Below are positions 52,604 to 61,776 of a stretch of DNA of 64,000 bases, in pieces. The stretch is taken from assembly GCA_050953365.1 (NCBI GenBank), contig JBMNMN010000006.1:112776-176775 (forward strand), given 5' to 3'. How positions within the stretch are numbered: position 1 is the first letter of the stretch; the number at the start of each line of letters is the position of its first letter. The stretch is from UBA1426 sp050953365. Its GTDB lineage: Bacteria > Bacillota > Clostridia > Peptostreptococcales > Anaerovoracaceae. The notes beneath the pieces were generated by a model, which saw only the letters and a program-made list of their open reading frames with translations, made no database searches and had not been told where the DNA came from. A program made the position numbers and the translations under genes.

Positions 52604-54139
52604 ATGCGCGCAGCCGCAAAAACAGCCGCTATGATGGCGGTGCTTACATTAGGAATGAAAGTATTGGGCTTCCTGCGGGAAGTTTTTATGGCTGGTTTCT
52701 TCGGAACCAGTTATATTGTTGATTCATATGTAATGGCCAGCGCGATTCCGGGGATCATGTTTGCCGGAATCTTTACTTCCGTGGCCGTATCGTATATGCC
52801 CATTTTCTCAAGAATCGTTGAAGACAGGGGAATGGAAGAAGGCAATCGATTTACCAGTGAGGCGATAACGCTCACATCTTTTATTGCCTTGATCGCTGCC
52901 ATTCTCGGAATAGTATTCTCCGAGCAGGTGGTAAGCATTTTTGCCAGAGGATTTGTGGGTGAAACGGCCGCGCTGACGGTTTTCTATCTCCGGATTACTT
53001 TTTCATATTTAGTCTTTACCTCGGCAACCAGCCTGTTGGAATCGTATCTTCAATACAAAGGAACCTTTCTCAAGCCTGTGTTGACTGGGTATCTGCAAAG
53101 CGGCTTCGTGCTTTTGGCCATTATAATCAGCGCCTATTACAGCCATTATTTCCTGGCTTTCGGGCTGCTCATCGGCAGCATCTTACGGCTGATAGCATTG
53201 GCGTTGGTTGCAAAGAGCAGAGGCTTTTCCTACCGGCCAACCAGGCACGTGGGCAGCGCCGCTAAAGAAATCACGGTTTTGGCTGTTCCCGTATTCATCG
53301 GAAGCACGGTAAACCAAATCAACTCTTTTGTGGACAAGATGCTGGCCTCTGGCCTGGAAGAGGGCAGTGTTTCCGCCCTGAATTACGGCTACCTTCTGAT
53401 TAACATGATAACCGCCTTGACCATAACCGTCATTGTAACCATCATTTATCCCAGGCTGACCCAGTCCCTCGCCGCTGAGGATTACACCAGATTCAACGAT
53501 TCCATCGGCACCGGAATGAACATCATACTGATCATCGGCCTGCCCTGTTCCCTTGGTGCCATGCTCTACAGTCATCCTGCGGTGCAGCTGGTTTACGAAA
53601 GAGGTGTGTTTGACAGCGCTTCAACGGATCTTACCGCAGGCGCTTTCTTCTACTATGCAGTCGGGCTTACTTTTATCGCTGTCAATGCCCTGCTTGTTAA
53701 AGTTTTCTACTCCATGCAGGACATGAAAACCCCGGTGGTCTGCGGCGTTTTCGGCGCTGTTACCAATATTGTGCTGAACCTTATGCTGGTAGGCTCGATG
53801 GCCCATCGAGGGCTGGCTCTGGCAACCAGCATCGCCGCTGTTGTCAATGCTGGCCTGTTGTATTTTTGGATGCGCAAAAAATATCCTAAGGTGCAGGTCA
53901 TCCGCGAAAGGGCAAAGATATGGAAGATCACCCTTTCCGCTATCGTATGCGTGGGCATTTCCTGGCCGGTTTACAAGGGGATCGGCGCAATCGCCGCATC
54001 CTCGACAGCTTTGTCATCAACCATAACCACCCTGCTATCTCTATTCTGCGCAGTGGCTGCGGCGGCTGCCGTGTATCTGATTTTGCTGCGGCTCTTCCGC
54101 ATACAGGAACTATCCCTGCTGCGGGATCTGATTAAATAA
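52604..54139 (+). CDS. murJ: MurJ/MviN-family lipid II flippase
   Basis: A 511-residue protein with about 14 spans. MKVLGFLREVFMAGFFGTSYIVDSY, ASAIPGIMFAGIFTSV, QINSFVDKMLASGL and YERGVFDSASTDLTAGAFFYYAVGL-type segments identify the MOP-superfamily lipid II flippase MurJ. It moves peptidoglycan precursors or other lipid-linked polymers across the membrane. GGAGAACC is about 11 bases before ATG. Followed by the structured repeat and loaP. Confidence 0.92.
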   Translation: MRAAAKTAAMMAVLTLGMKVLGFLREVFMAGFFGTSYIVDSYVMASAIPGIMFAGIFTSVAVSYMPIFSRIVEDRGMEEGNRFTSEAITLTSFIALIAAILGIVFSEQVVSIFARGFVGETAALTVFYLRITFSYLVFTSATSLLESYLQYKGTFLKPVLTGYLQSGFVLLAIIISAYYSHYFLAFGLLIGSILRLIALALVAKSRGFSYRPTRHVGSAAKEITVLAVPVFIGSTVNQINSFVDKMLASGLEEGSVSALNYGYLLINMITALTITVIVTIIYPRLTQSLAAEDYTRFNDSIGTGMNIILIIGLPCSLGAMLYSHPAVQLVYERGVFDSASTDLTAGAFFYYAVGLTFIAVNALLVKVFYSMQDMKTPVVCGVFGAVTNIVLNLMLVGSMAHRGLALATSIAAVVNAGLLYFWMRKKYPKVQVIRERAKIWKITLSAIVCVGISWPVYKGIGAIAASSTALSSTITTLLSLFCAVAAAAAVYLILLRLFRIQELSLLRDLIK

Positions 54140-54162
54140 GAAGTGAAGAAGTTACGCCTTGT

Positions 54163-54225
54163 GTGCCGTACCATCTAGACGGCCCCGTCCTGCCCGGTCG
54201 GCACTTGCTTACACTCGCCGGAGCG
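54163..54225 (-). repeat. Copy 2 of the dispersed structured element
   Basis: The reverse complement matches 2028-2089 at about 85%. GTGCCG/CGGCAC forms a 6-bp stem (GTGCCA/TGGCAC in copy 1), and an adjoining GGAGCG/CGCTCC hairpin (to about 54239) follows. ACTTGTAACAAGT at 54256-54268, also seen at 63751, lies just beyond. The element sits in the leader of loaP. Confidence 0.6.
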
Positions 54226-54308
54226 CAACCCAACGCTCCAAAAACATGATTAAATACTTGTAACAAGTACCTGACACTGTTACAACCTACTTTGAATCCG
54301 AGGTCGCC

Positions 54309-54857
54309 ATGGAACAATCAAACATACAAGAATTAAACCGGAAACAGACAAACTGGTATGTTATTCAGGTTCTAACGGGAAGCGAGCATGCCATATGCAA
54401 GGATCTGAAAGAGTTGTTGAATCAAGAGCTCTACGAACACTGCTTTGTGCCCATGGCCGAACGCCAGCGCCGCAAAGAAGGCAAATATGTTACCGTCCGG
54501 GAGCCCTTGTTTCCCGGCTATCTGTTTATTGTCAGTGACTATATTGAAGAAATCAATGCGGCCCTGTGGAAAATCGCAAAATTCAAGCGGATTCTTCGCG
54601 CGGGAACCGCTTTTGTACCGTTGCATCCGGAAGAAGTTGAGGCCTTCCGTTGCCTGACCGATGAGGCGTTCAACATTACCATGTCCAAGGGCTTTATTGT
54701 GGGCCAGGCCATTACCGTTACGGAAGGACCTCTAAAAGGTTACGAGGGCTGGATTCGTAAAATCGACCGGCACAAGCGCACCGCTTACATAGAAGTGCCG
54801 TTTCTCGGCACAAAAACCCGGATCCGGGTGCCGCTTGAGATTGTGGAAAAGCGGTAG
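54309..54857 (+). CDS. loaP: LoaP-type NusG paralogue (transcription antiterminator)
   Basis: A 182-residue protein with an N-terminal NGN domain (NWYVIQVLTGSEHAICKDL, EPLFPGYLFI) and a C-terminal KOW domain (GPLKGYEGWIRKIDRHKRTA). Size and the GYLF/EGWI features fit specialised NusG paralogues such as LoaP, which bind a leader hairpin and allow polymerase to read through terminators in long biosynthetic operons. GAGG lies about 8 bases before ATG. It is flanked by murJ and a prenyltransferase, fitting an envelope-polymer context; its target operon is not evident in the window. Confidence 0.82.
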   Translation: MEQSNIQELNRKQTNWYVIQVLTGSEHAICKDLKELLNQELYEHCFVPMAERQRRKEGKYVTVREPLFPGYLFIVSDYIEEINAALWKIAKFKRILRAGTAFVPLHPEEVEAFRCLTDEAFNITMSKGFIVGQAITVTEGPLKGYEGWIRKIDRHKRTAYIEVPFLGTKTRIRVPLEIVEKR

Positions 54858-54990
54858 ATGCAGCGGGAAAAGGGCAACCGGAACAACCGAGAATCTTTAG
54901 TAAATTTCGGAAAAGAGGTTATACTAAATCACAAAAATCAGCACAGATACTTTAATACCTGAAATACAAAAGAACGCTTGACGAGGACCG

Positions 54991-55617
54991 ATGATAATGC
55001 AAGAGTTTAAAAGAATCCCCAGGCATATCGGCGTAATACCGGACGGAAACCGCAGATGGGCCGCCGCAAGAGGTATGGATAAATCGGAAGGATACGACCA
55101 CGGATTATCCCCCGGTTTCCAACTCTATGAGCTGTGTGTGAATCTGGGGATCCAAGAGCTTACCTTGTACGGTTTTACGGTAGATAACACCAAACGGCCT
55201 GCAAAACAGAAAAAGGCCTTTCAGAAAGCTTGCGTCGATGCAGTCAAAGAACTTGCAAACCGGGACGCGGAACTTCTTGTAGTCGGAAACGCAGAATCCC
55301 CCAACTTTCCTGTCGAACTGCTGCCATATACCCGCCGGGTAAAATTCGGCGACGGAAAAATTAAAGTGAATTTTCTCGTCAACTACGGCTGGGAATGGGA
55401 TCTTAAGCAGAAGGACGGACCCGCATCCAAAGATATCTCCCGAATTGATCTGATCATCCGATGGGGAGGGCGAAGAAGGCTCAGCGGATTTCTGCCGATT
55501 CAATCCGTCTACGCCGATATCTACGTGTTGGATGAACTCTGGCCGGATTTCCAATCAGACCATTTCTACAGAGCCCTGGAATGGTATCAAACCCAGGACA
55601 TCACCCTAGGCGGCTGA
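54991..55617 (+). CDS. uppS: Short cis-prenyltransferase (undecaprenyl diphosphate synthase family)
   Basis: A 208-residue protein with HIGVIPDGNRRWAAARGM (catalytic D18), LTLYGFTVDNTKRP and the C-terminal LIIRWGGRRRLSGFLPIQSVYADIYVLDELWPDF. The last normally reads R-T/S-S/G-G-E-x-R-L-S-N-F; here the Glu and Asn are changed, though both arginines remain. It is shorter than typical UppS (about 240-250). So it may be a divergent paralogue with a different chain length or role rather than the housekeeping enzyme. GAGG precedes the tandem ATGs. Confidence 0.8.
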   Translation: MIMQEFKRIPRHIGVIPDGNRRWAAARGMDKSEGYDHGLSPGFQLYELCVNLGIQELTLYGFTVDNTKRPAKQKKAFQKACVDAVKELANRDAELLVVGNAESPNFPVELLPYTRRVKFGDGKIKVNFLVNYGWEWDLKQKDGPASKDISRIDLIIRWGGRRRLSGFLPIQSVYADIYVLDELWPDFQSDHFYRALEWYQTQDITLGG

Positions 55618-55639
55618 ACCACCATTTCACTATATCCCG

Positions 55640-55706
55640 CTTGGCGGCACAACGCAGTCGCCGCCAAGTCGCCCGGAGGGACTGGGAACCGCGGCCAGGG
55701 GTTCCC
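55640..55706 (+). terminator. Two hairpins after uppS
   Basis: CTTGGCGGC/GCCGCCAAG (55640-55668) and GGGAACC/GGTTCCC (55684-55706). Neither has a T-run, so termination is uncertain; transcription could enter the following array. Confidence 0.4.
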
Positions 55707-55949
55707 GGATCCCATGGGACACTATTCGTCAGTTCAATAGAGTTCTCGTCTCACATCTATTACGCGACAATAAACAAAATTTACAACTTCAGGTAAAAAG
55801 CAACTACAAACCATATCTCAAAATCAGTTTCGTTACTGTGATTAGCAAATAGCAACGGGACACCTTCAATTGCTCCGTCTGTCGATGTCTCATAAATACA
55901 AAAGCAGCGATTCTCCTTTCATAAGTCTAATTTTCGTCACCTCGTTTTC

Positions 55950-56760
55950 AGATAAGCAACTACAACCCACTCTTAAGTCAGACTCTCGTTGCCTCGATTG
56001 TAGAAAGGCAACTACAGCCCGCTCTTAAGTCAGGCTCTCGCTGCCTCGATTGTAGAAAGGCAACTACAGCCCGCTCTTAGGCCGAAATCTCGCTGCCTCG
56101 TTTCTAGAAAGGCAGCGAAGACCCCTTTAAGATGGCAGCTGTAGTTGATTCTTGTTGGTTCGCAGGCTCGCAAAAGGCGGAAAAGCAACTACAACCTGCT
56201 CCTAAACTAAAATTTCGCTGCTTTCACAGAGAATAAGCAGCGATAGATTAGTCGAAATTTCAGTTCTCGATGCCTTGTCTGAAGAAAGGCATCGACGAAT
56301 CAAATAGAATTCTGGTTTTCGCTGCTTCCAGAGAAAATAGGCAGCGAGAGATCGGATAGAAATTCGGTTTTCGATGCTTCGCCTGAAAAAAAGCATCGAC
56401 CAACCAAATAGAATACTGATTATCGCTGCTTTCAGAGAAAATAAGCAGCGACAGAATAGACGTAAATTGTGTTGTCGTTGCTGCACTCAAAAAAGGCATC
56501 GACCAAACCTCGGGAACACTAATTTCTGTTAACGCGCCCGAAAAAAGGCATCGACTAACCAAATAGAATACTGATTATCGCTGCTTCTACAGAAAATAAG
56601 CAGCGACAGATTAGTCAAAAAATCAATTTTCGTTGCCCCGTCCATAAAAAAGCATCGTTAGACTTTCCAAATAATTGATCATCGTTGCCTCGCCCGACAA
56701 AAGGCATCGATTACCAACTAGAATATTGGTTTTCGTTGCCGTGACTCCGGAAGGGCAACG
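55950..56760. repeat. 52-bp phased hairpin array, about 16 units
   Basis: Units at about 55955, 56007 and 56059 carry GGCAACTACAGCCCGCTC and CGCTGCCTCG. From 56215 hairpins start at 56215, 56267, 56319, 56371, 56423, 56475, (56527), 56578, 56630, 56682 and 56733. Stems vary in concert: TCGCTGCTT/AAGCAGCGA, TCGATGCTT/AAGCATCGA, TCGTTGCC/GGCAACG. Between them are about 23 bases ending ACCAAATAGAAT. A few units have lost one arm. No gene. Confidence 0.9.
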
Positions 56761-56979
56761 GTTCCGTACATTATATAAAGTCCAGTATTGTTGCACTAGC
56801 CGTATAATTGTTGCTCTAGCCGAATAAAGGAAACGGCGAATGTCTTCAATTGTTTTCAATAGTCAATCCGCGAAAGCCCATCTACGAATGCAATCTACGA
56901 AGACTAATCCACGAATTACTTCTCTTTCAGTTGCAGCCGTCAAGAAAGGCATAGTGCACCAAATAATAGAAGTTGCTTA

Positions 56980-57008
56980 TTTACAATAAATGTAAAATGT
57001 AGTATATT
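56980..57008 (+). promoter_or_regulatory. Predicted promoter of the second PD-(D/E)XK-like gene
   Basis: TTTACA (56980-56985), 17 bases, TATATT (57003-57008), giving a leader of about 220 bases with AATAGCGCAGAT-type repeats. Confidence 0.5.
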
Positions 57009-57232
57009 AGATGTAAATATATGGAAATATGGCTTTTGCGTCGGCTCTTGAAGGTGTTCAGAAAGAGGCTGAAATTACAGAGGGCTCTGGACACGTTCTA
57101 TGGAGTTGGACCTAAAGGGTTTTGGATTATAGCGCCAATGGTGCAGTTGCCAATAGCACAGATCCCAATAGCGCAGATAGCGCAGAGATAGCTATAACAG
57201 ATATAAATGACATGGCGTAATGGAGAAACAAT

Positions 57233-58051
57233 ATGATTAGAAACAGCAAGGAAGCTCATATCGCAGATAGTTACAGCGATGGCGTCCGGTTGCTACAAAA
57301 ATTTCAAAATGAATTAAAGGGATTACCTGAAGGAAACCTCATTAAAAAGAACATACGAGGTAAGGCGCGCTATTATCACTACTTACCTTCCGGCATTCCT
57401 GGTGTTCGGGGAAAAGAGACCTATATAAATAAGAACAACGAGAGGCTAATAAAGCAGCTCTGCCGCAGGAAATTCATCGAGGATAGCATTTCAATAATAG
57501 AAAAAGTCATCAATGCTGACGATCAACATCTAAAGCGCCCCATGGTATATGACCCAATGGAAATAGTTGCTTCCCTTCCGGAAGCATACAAGGATGTAGA
57601 TTATAGCCCCATCTTTGATTCAACGAAAGATCACCCCCTTGCATGGAGCAACGAGCCCTATGAAAAAAACACATTACATCTTGACAAACTGATTTACAGA
57701 ACACCTAATGGCCTTCTAGTGCGATCTAAGTCGGAGTCAATTATCGCAGATTTATTGGAACGTGAAGACATTCCATTTCGGTACGAAGCATTGCTGATGC
57801 TGGATGAGCAGAGCTACTACCCTGATTTTACGATCCTGAACCCGCAAGACAACCAAATAGTTTATTGGGAGCATTTTGGAATGATAGATAATAAAGATTA
57901 TGCCGCGGCAATGGAGCGAAAATTGGAAATGTACAAGCGGCATGGAATACATCAATGGAACAATCTCATCGTCACATACGAGAGCGAATCCAATCCCTTC
58001 GATGTGCAGAAGATAAAAAGAATTATCAAAGCCTTTCTGTGTGTAGAGTGA
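57233..58051 (+). CDS. Orphan PD-(D/E)XK-like protein, paralogue of 35648-36535
   Basis: A 272-residue protein. N-terminal LPEGNLIKKNIRGKARYYHYLP and YINKNNERLIKQLCRRKFIE match the other copy; the C-terminal core has LLVRSKSESIIADLL (E168), IPFRYEALL (E185), YYPDFTI (D198) and IVYWEHFGM (E213), then a Lys-rich helix and KRHGIHQWNNLIVTYE. The duplicated linker of the other copy is absent. Predicted nuclease fold with an E-H rather than E-K third motif. No known function. It follows the 52-bp array by about 470 bases and ends before a bidirectional terminator. Confidence 0.65.
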   Translation: MIRNSKEAHIADSYSDGVRLLQKFQNELKGLPEGNLIKKNIRGKARYYHYLPSGIPGVRGKETYINKNNERLIKQLCRRKFIEDSISIIEKVINADDQHLKRPMVYDPMEIVASLPEAYKDVDYSPIFDSTKDHPLAWSNEPYEKNTLHLDKLIYRTPNGLLVRSKSESIIADLLEREDIPFRYEALLMLDEQSYYPDFTILNPQDNQIVYWEHFGMIDNKDYAAAMERKLEMYKRHGIHQWNNLIVTYESESNPFDVQKIKRIIKAFLCVE

Positions 58052-58150
58052 CCAGAGGCAAAACAGCACACACACTTCGTCGCCGTGCCTTGCGTGCAAC
58101 ATTGCAAAATACTTTTACAACGATAAGAAAAGAATAATTAGCAATGAATA

Positions 58151-58184
58151 AAAAATACAATGATGGTCGCATCATTGTATTTTT
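58151..58184. terminator. Bidirectional terminator
   Basis: 12-bp stem AATACAATGATG / CATCATTGTATT with GTCG loop, A-run before and T-run after; serves the PD-(D/E)XK-like gene and the opposing lipoprotein gene. Confidence 0.85.
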
Positions 58185-58303
58185 TAAGAAAGAACATGAC
58201 ATAATTGACTCGTCATACATTGTCTGACGATTAAAGTTTACTTCATCATATTGGACGTTTCTGCTAGAAATGCCTCTTTGCTCCTCTTTTGCTGTTAGCC
58301 ATC

Positions 58304-58903
58304 TCATTCTTCATTTTGGAACGCATCAGGATAAACAACTGATGATAGTATTTCTCCTGTATCCTTGTCTTCTGTGATTACCTCACATCTTATCTCATCA
58401 CCGGCAAAAGTTTGATAAAGCATGGCTTGAATCCCTACTGAGAAGGGAGTAATGTCAAACCAAGCTTTTTCATATTCTGCTCGGTCGACCTCTATGGTGA
58501 CGGTATTAAATTTATTATCGGGAATAATGTCATGGACATATGATAGCTCAGGATCTTCAATGATTTCTTGGAAACTCTTTTCAATCTCGGACCTCATTTC
58601 GGCCATAACTTCTTTATGCTTTGCTTTTGTCATTGTGATTGTTACCGAACCATCATCATTAACGACCGCATTTGTGAATCCATTTTCTTTAGTGTACTCA
58701 TCCGGATCGAAATCTGTCATGTCCTCATCTTCAAACATCGAAGCGGGCAATGTAATGTCAACGGTCAGCAAATTTTCATCTACTTCGATAGAGTTATTGC
58801 TTGTTTCGCTTTTCGGTGGATCGGCATTCTCGGAACTGCCTCCACAGGAAACCAGAGATAAACACAAAACTGTAATAATTAGAAAATTAAGCGCCTTTTT
58901 CAA
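58304..58903 (-). CDS. Predicted lipoprotein, unknown function
   Basis: A 199-residue protein with a signal peptide and lipobox LSLVSCGG (Cys at about residue 20), then an acidic region. The mature part is mostly alpha/beta with DPDEYTKENGFTNAVVNDDG and EVMAEMRSEIEKSFQEIIED. I do not recognise a named family. AAGGAGG lies just upstream of ATG 58903. Confidence 0.75.
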   Translation of the reverse strand: MKKALNFLIITVLCLSLVSCGGSSENADPPKSETSNNSIEVDENLLTVDITLPASMFEDEDMTDFDPDEYTKENGFTNAVVNDDGSVTITMTKAKHKEVMAEMRSEIEKSFQEIIEDPELSYVHDIIPDNKFNTVTIEVDRAEYEKAWFDITPFSVGIQAMLYQTFAGDEIRCEVITEDKDTGEILSSVVYPDAFQNEE

Positions 58904-58995
58904 TTTATCCTCCTTAAACTACAAAGATTACCCATATTAACCGGCTCCTAAAGTTCGTGCCTGCCTTCATGTGAGTAAAACCCTCAGGACTAGGA

Positions 58996-59275
58996 TTAAG
59001 AGTCACTTACCTTAAGAAAATCAGTTGATTCAACTTCAGTCCTCATATTTTTCATTTTAGCGAAACCAACAAAACTTAAGATAATTGATGGAATTACAAA
59101 AAACACATAAAGTAAGAACAATAATCCGCTAACACAATATAATATACCTCCGGTAAGCGCTGCCCACCTTGCTCTTATCGCCCAGCCAATCCAGTTAAAC
59201 AGAACGGCAATTCCTAAGAGGAATATATGAGGTGCGACAACAGCCATGGCGAGTCCTGCTCCGATTTGCTCGCTT
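58996..59275 (-). pseudogene. 3' part of a small membrane protein gene cut by IS21
   Basis: Reads AVLFNWIGWAIRARWAALTG, LLFLLYVFFVIPSIILSFVG and a charged tail KMKNMRTEVESTDFLKVSDS. Its 5' portion lies at 61777-62061 beyond the IS. Joined, they would encode a protein of about 135 residues with four spans. The overlap of 184 bp is present in both halves. Confidence 0.8.
59092..59275. repeat. 184-bp exact direct repeat flanking IS21, copy A
   Basis: Identical to 61777-61960. Host gene sequence, not IS sequence. Confidence 0.95.
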
Positions 59276-59430
59276 ATTTATTGCATAATAAAAACGGACG
59301 AAGTTGCAAAAAAATTTCCCCAGTTTTGCAACGATGATTTCCTCATAATTGCAAAAGGCCATTGAAGGCACCACACCAACATAATATCCTTGTGATTGAT
59401 GACAAAATCAGTTACAAGGAGGATTGGAGG

Positions 59431-60957
59431 ATGCTATCAATGACCCAAATCAAGGATATCAGAAAAATGTATTTTGAGGAAGGGAAAAATATCAGCGAGA
59501 TAGCCAGAGAAACCGGCCATGACCGCAAAACGGTAAGGGCATATCTTGACAAAGAGGACTGGAATCAGGAACTGCCGAAAGTGAAGAAGGAAAATGCCTT
59601 TCCGAAACTTGATCCATACAAGCATGACATTGATGCATGGCTAAACGAGGATAAAAAGGCCAGGCGCAAGCAAAGACACACAGCAAAACGAATATACGAC
59701 CGGCTGGTGGAAAAGTACGGAGAAGGCTTCAACTGTTCCTACAGGACTGTAGCGGGATATGTAGCTGTAAAGAAAAAAGAGATATTCAGCGCAAAAGAAG
59801 GATTTCTGCCATTAGAGCATACACCTGGTGAGGCTCAGGCAGACTTTGGCGATGCTGACTTTTATGAAAATGGCAGGCACTACAGAGGGAAAAGTCTGAC
59901 TTTATCATTTCCACACAGCAACAAGGGATATACTCAGCTATTCAAAGGAGAGAACCAAGAATGCCTGTTCGAGGGTTTGAAGGCAATATTTGAGCACATA
60001 GGAGGAGTGCCGCCAAGGATATGGTTTGATAATGCCAGCACCATAGTAGCTAAGGTAATAAAAGGCGGAGGCAGGAATCTGACAGATGACTTCATGCGTT
60101 TCATGGAACATTACCGTTTCGAAGCGGCCTTCTGTAATGTAGATGCCGGACATGAAAAAGGCAATGTGGAGAACAAGGTTGGCTATCATAGGAGAAACAT
60201 GCTGGTACCGGTACCACGTTTTGAAGACATCAGTGAATTCAATGAAGAACTCCTGAGAAGGTGTGAAGAAGATGCCAAAAGGACGCATTACCGAAAGAAC
60301 GGGACGATCGAAGAGCTATACAGAGACGATAAAACAGCCCTTCTGGAACTGCCCAAAACAGCTTTTGATACAAGCAAATACATAACAGTGAAGACAAACG
60401 GATATGGCAAATTTTTGCTCAACAAAGGCCTGCACGAATATTCCTCAGCGCCTAAATTCGCAAACAAATATGTACTGGTCAGGCTGACTGCCTTTCATGT
60501 AACAGTGCTTGATGAAAGCTATCGGGAGATAGTGCGTCATGAAAGGCTCTACGGTAACTATAAGCAACAAAGCATGCAGTGGTTGCCGTATCTTAATCTG
60601 TTGGCACGAAGGCCGGGCGCGTTGAAATACACAGGTGTTTATCATATGTTGCCGCAGCCCATAAAAGAGTATATGGAGGATTTAAGCAAGCAAGAAAAAG
60701 GGAAAGTGTTAAGAACAATTGCCGACCTGACACAAAGGAGCAGCTTTGAAAAAGCGGTTGAGACCATTCGTGCTGCACTATCCTATGGAGTTACTGATGT
60801 AGATAGTTTAATAAATCTACACAGCCGGCTGCATGAAAAAGCACTGCAGCTTGAACCAGTGCGTCTGCCTGAACATATACCAAATCTAAAAAGGTACGAG
60901 CCTAACTTTATAGCCTATGACAAATGTCTTGGGAAGGCAGGTGTAAAGGGATGTTAG
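59431..60957 (+). CDS. istA: IS21-family transposase IstA
   Basis: A 508-residue protein from ATG 59431, with AAGGAGG 8 bases upstream; the longer frame from 59362 has no site. It has an N-terminal helix-turn-helix (GKNISEIARETGHDRKTVRAY), then the DDE core: EAQADFGDADF, RIWFDNAST and GHEKGNVENKVGYHRRN. Uninterrupted, so likely active with IstB. Confidence 0.95.
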   Translation: MLSMTQIKDIRKMYFEEGKNISEIARETGHDRKTVRAYLDKEDWNQELPKVKKENAFPKLDPYKHDIDAWLNEDKKARRKQRHTAKRIYDRLVEKYGEGFNCSYRTVAGYVAVKKKEIFSAKEGFLPLEHTPGEAQADFGDADFYENGRHYRGKSLTLSFPHSNKGYTQLFKGENQECLFEGLKAIFEHIGGVPPRIWFDNASTIVAKVIKGGGRNLTDDFMRFMEHYRFEAAFCNVDAGHEKGNVENKVGYHRRNMLVPVPRFEDISEFNEELLRRCEEDAKRTHYRKNGTIEELYRDDKTALLELPKTAFDTSKYITVKTNGYGKFLLNKGLHEYSSAPKFANKYVLVRLTAFHVTVLDESYREIVRHERLYGNYKQQSMQWLPYLNLLARRPGALKYTGVYHMLPQPIKEYMEDLSKQEKGKVLRTIADLTQRSSFEKAVETIRAALSYGVTDVDSLINLHSRLHEKALQLEPVRLPEHIPNLKRYEPNFIAYDKCLGKAGVKGC

Positions 60958-61676
60958 AGTATGATATTGCTTCTTGCTGTAAGAGGCTTCGTTTAAGCAA
61001 AAACATCGTGGAAATGTCGGTGAAGATCCAGGCAGACAGCCATCAGGAGTATCTGCTTAAACTTCTTCAAGCGGAGATAACACACCGTGAAAAAGCAAGG
61101 AGGGATAAGTTGCTAAAAAAGGCTGGTTTTTATACCATAAAGACCTTTGAAAGCTTTAGGTTTGATGAAGTAACTCTTCCCAGCGGTGTTACTCCGGAAT
61201 ACCTTAAAGAATGTGAATTTATCGCAAACAAGACCAACATTGTCATGTATGGCAACGTTGGAACCGGGAAGACGCATCTTTCCATAGCCTTAGGAGTGGA
61301 AGCGTGTAAGAAGGGTTTAGAGGTTAGGTTTTTCAGGACATCAGCCCTTGTGAACAAGTTGGCGGAGCAAAAGAAAGCCGGGAGTTTATCTGCTTTTCTA
61401 AAAACACTTAATAAGGCCGATCTATTGATCTGTGATGAGTGGGGTTATGTCCCTCTTGACCGTGTAGGTGCGCAGCTTTTGTTTGAAGTAATATCAGAGT
61501 GTTATGAGCGTAAATCGGTAATTATCAATACCAATATAGAGTTTTCAAGATGGGTAAATGTGTTCTATGACGAGCAGATGACTGGAGCTATCATCGACCG
61601 GCTACTCCACCACTGCCACCTGCTGCTGTTTCCCGGTCAAAGCAACAGGCTACGGGAATCAGCACTAAACATATGA
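60951..61676 (+). CDS. istB: IS21-family helper ATPase IstB
   Basis: A 241-residue AAA+ protein from ATG 60951, overlapping the istA stop. Walker A GNVGTGKTHLS (101-108), Walker B LLICDEWGYVPLD, sensor STNTN-like VIINTNIEFSRW. It selects target DNA and activates IstA. Confidence 0.95.
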   Translation: MLEYDIASCCKRLRLSKNIVEMSVKIQADSHQEYLLKLLQAEITHREKARRDKLLKKAGFYTIKTFESFRFDEVTLPSGVTPEYLKECEFIANKTNIVMYGNVGTGKTHLSIALGVEACKKGLEVRFFRTSALVNKLAEQKKAGSLSAFLKTLNKADLLICDEWGYVPLDRVGAQLLFEVISECYERKSVIINTNIEFSRWVNVFYDEQMTGAIIDRLLHHCHLLLFPGQSNRLRESALNI

Positions 61677-61776
61677 GATTTTGCTGCTAAAGTTGCTGGG
61701 GTTGACATAAAATTTCCCCACCGGTGCCTGGGGAAAAATTTTTGTAAAAGTGAGGAAATTTCTCTTGCAAAAAACA

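Larger units (their letters stand above)
59282..61769 (+). mobile_element. IS21-family insertion sequence, complete
   Basis: About 2488 bp from TGCATAAT (59282) to TTGCA (61769), with related end sequences (GCAAAAAAATTTCCCCAG on the left, inverted AAAATTTTTCCCCAGG on the right). Carries istA and istB overlapping by 7 bases. Confidence 0.9.

Noticed and set aside
55950..56760. Possible CRISPR array with hairpin repeats
   Set aside because: Stem sequences differ from unit to unit and the intervening segments are themselves related; there are no cas genes in the window.
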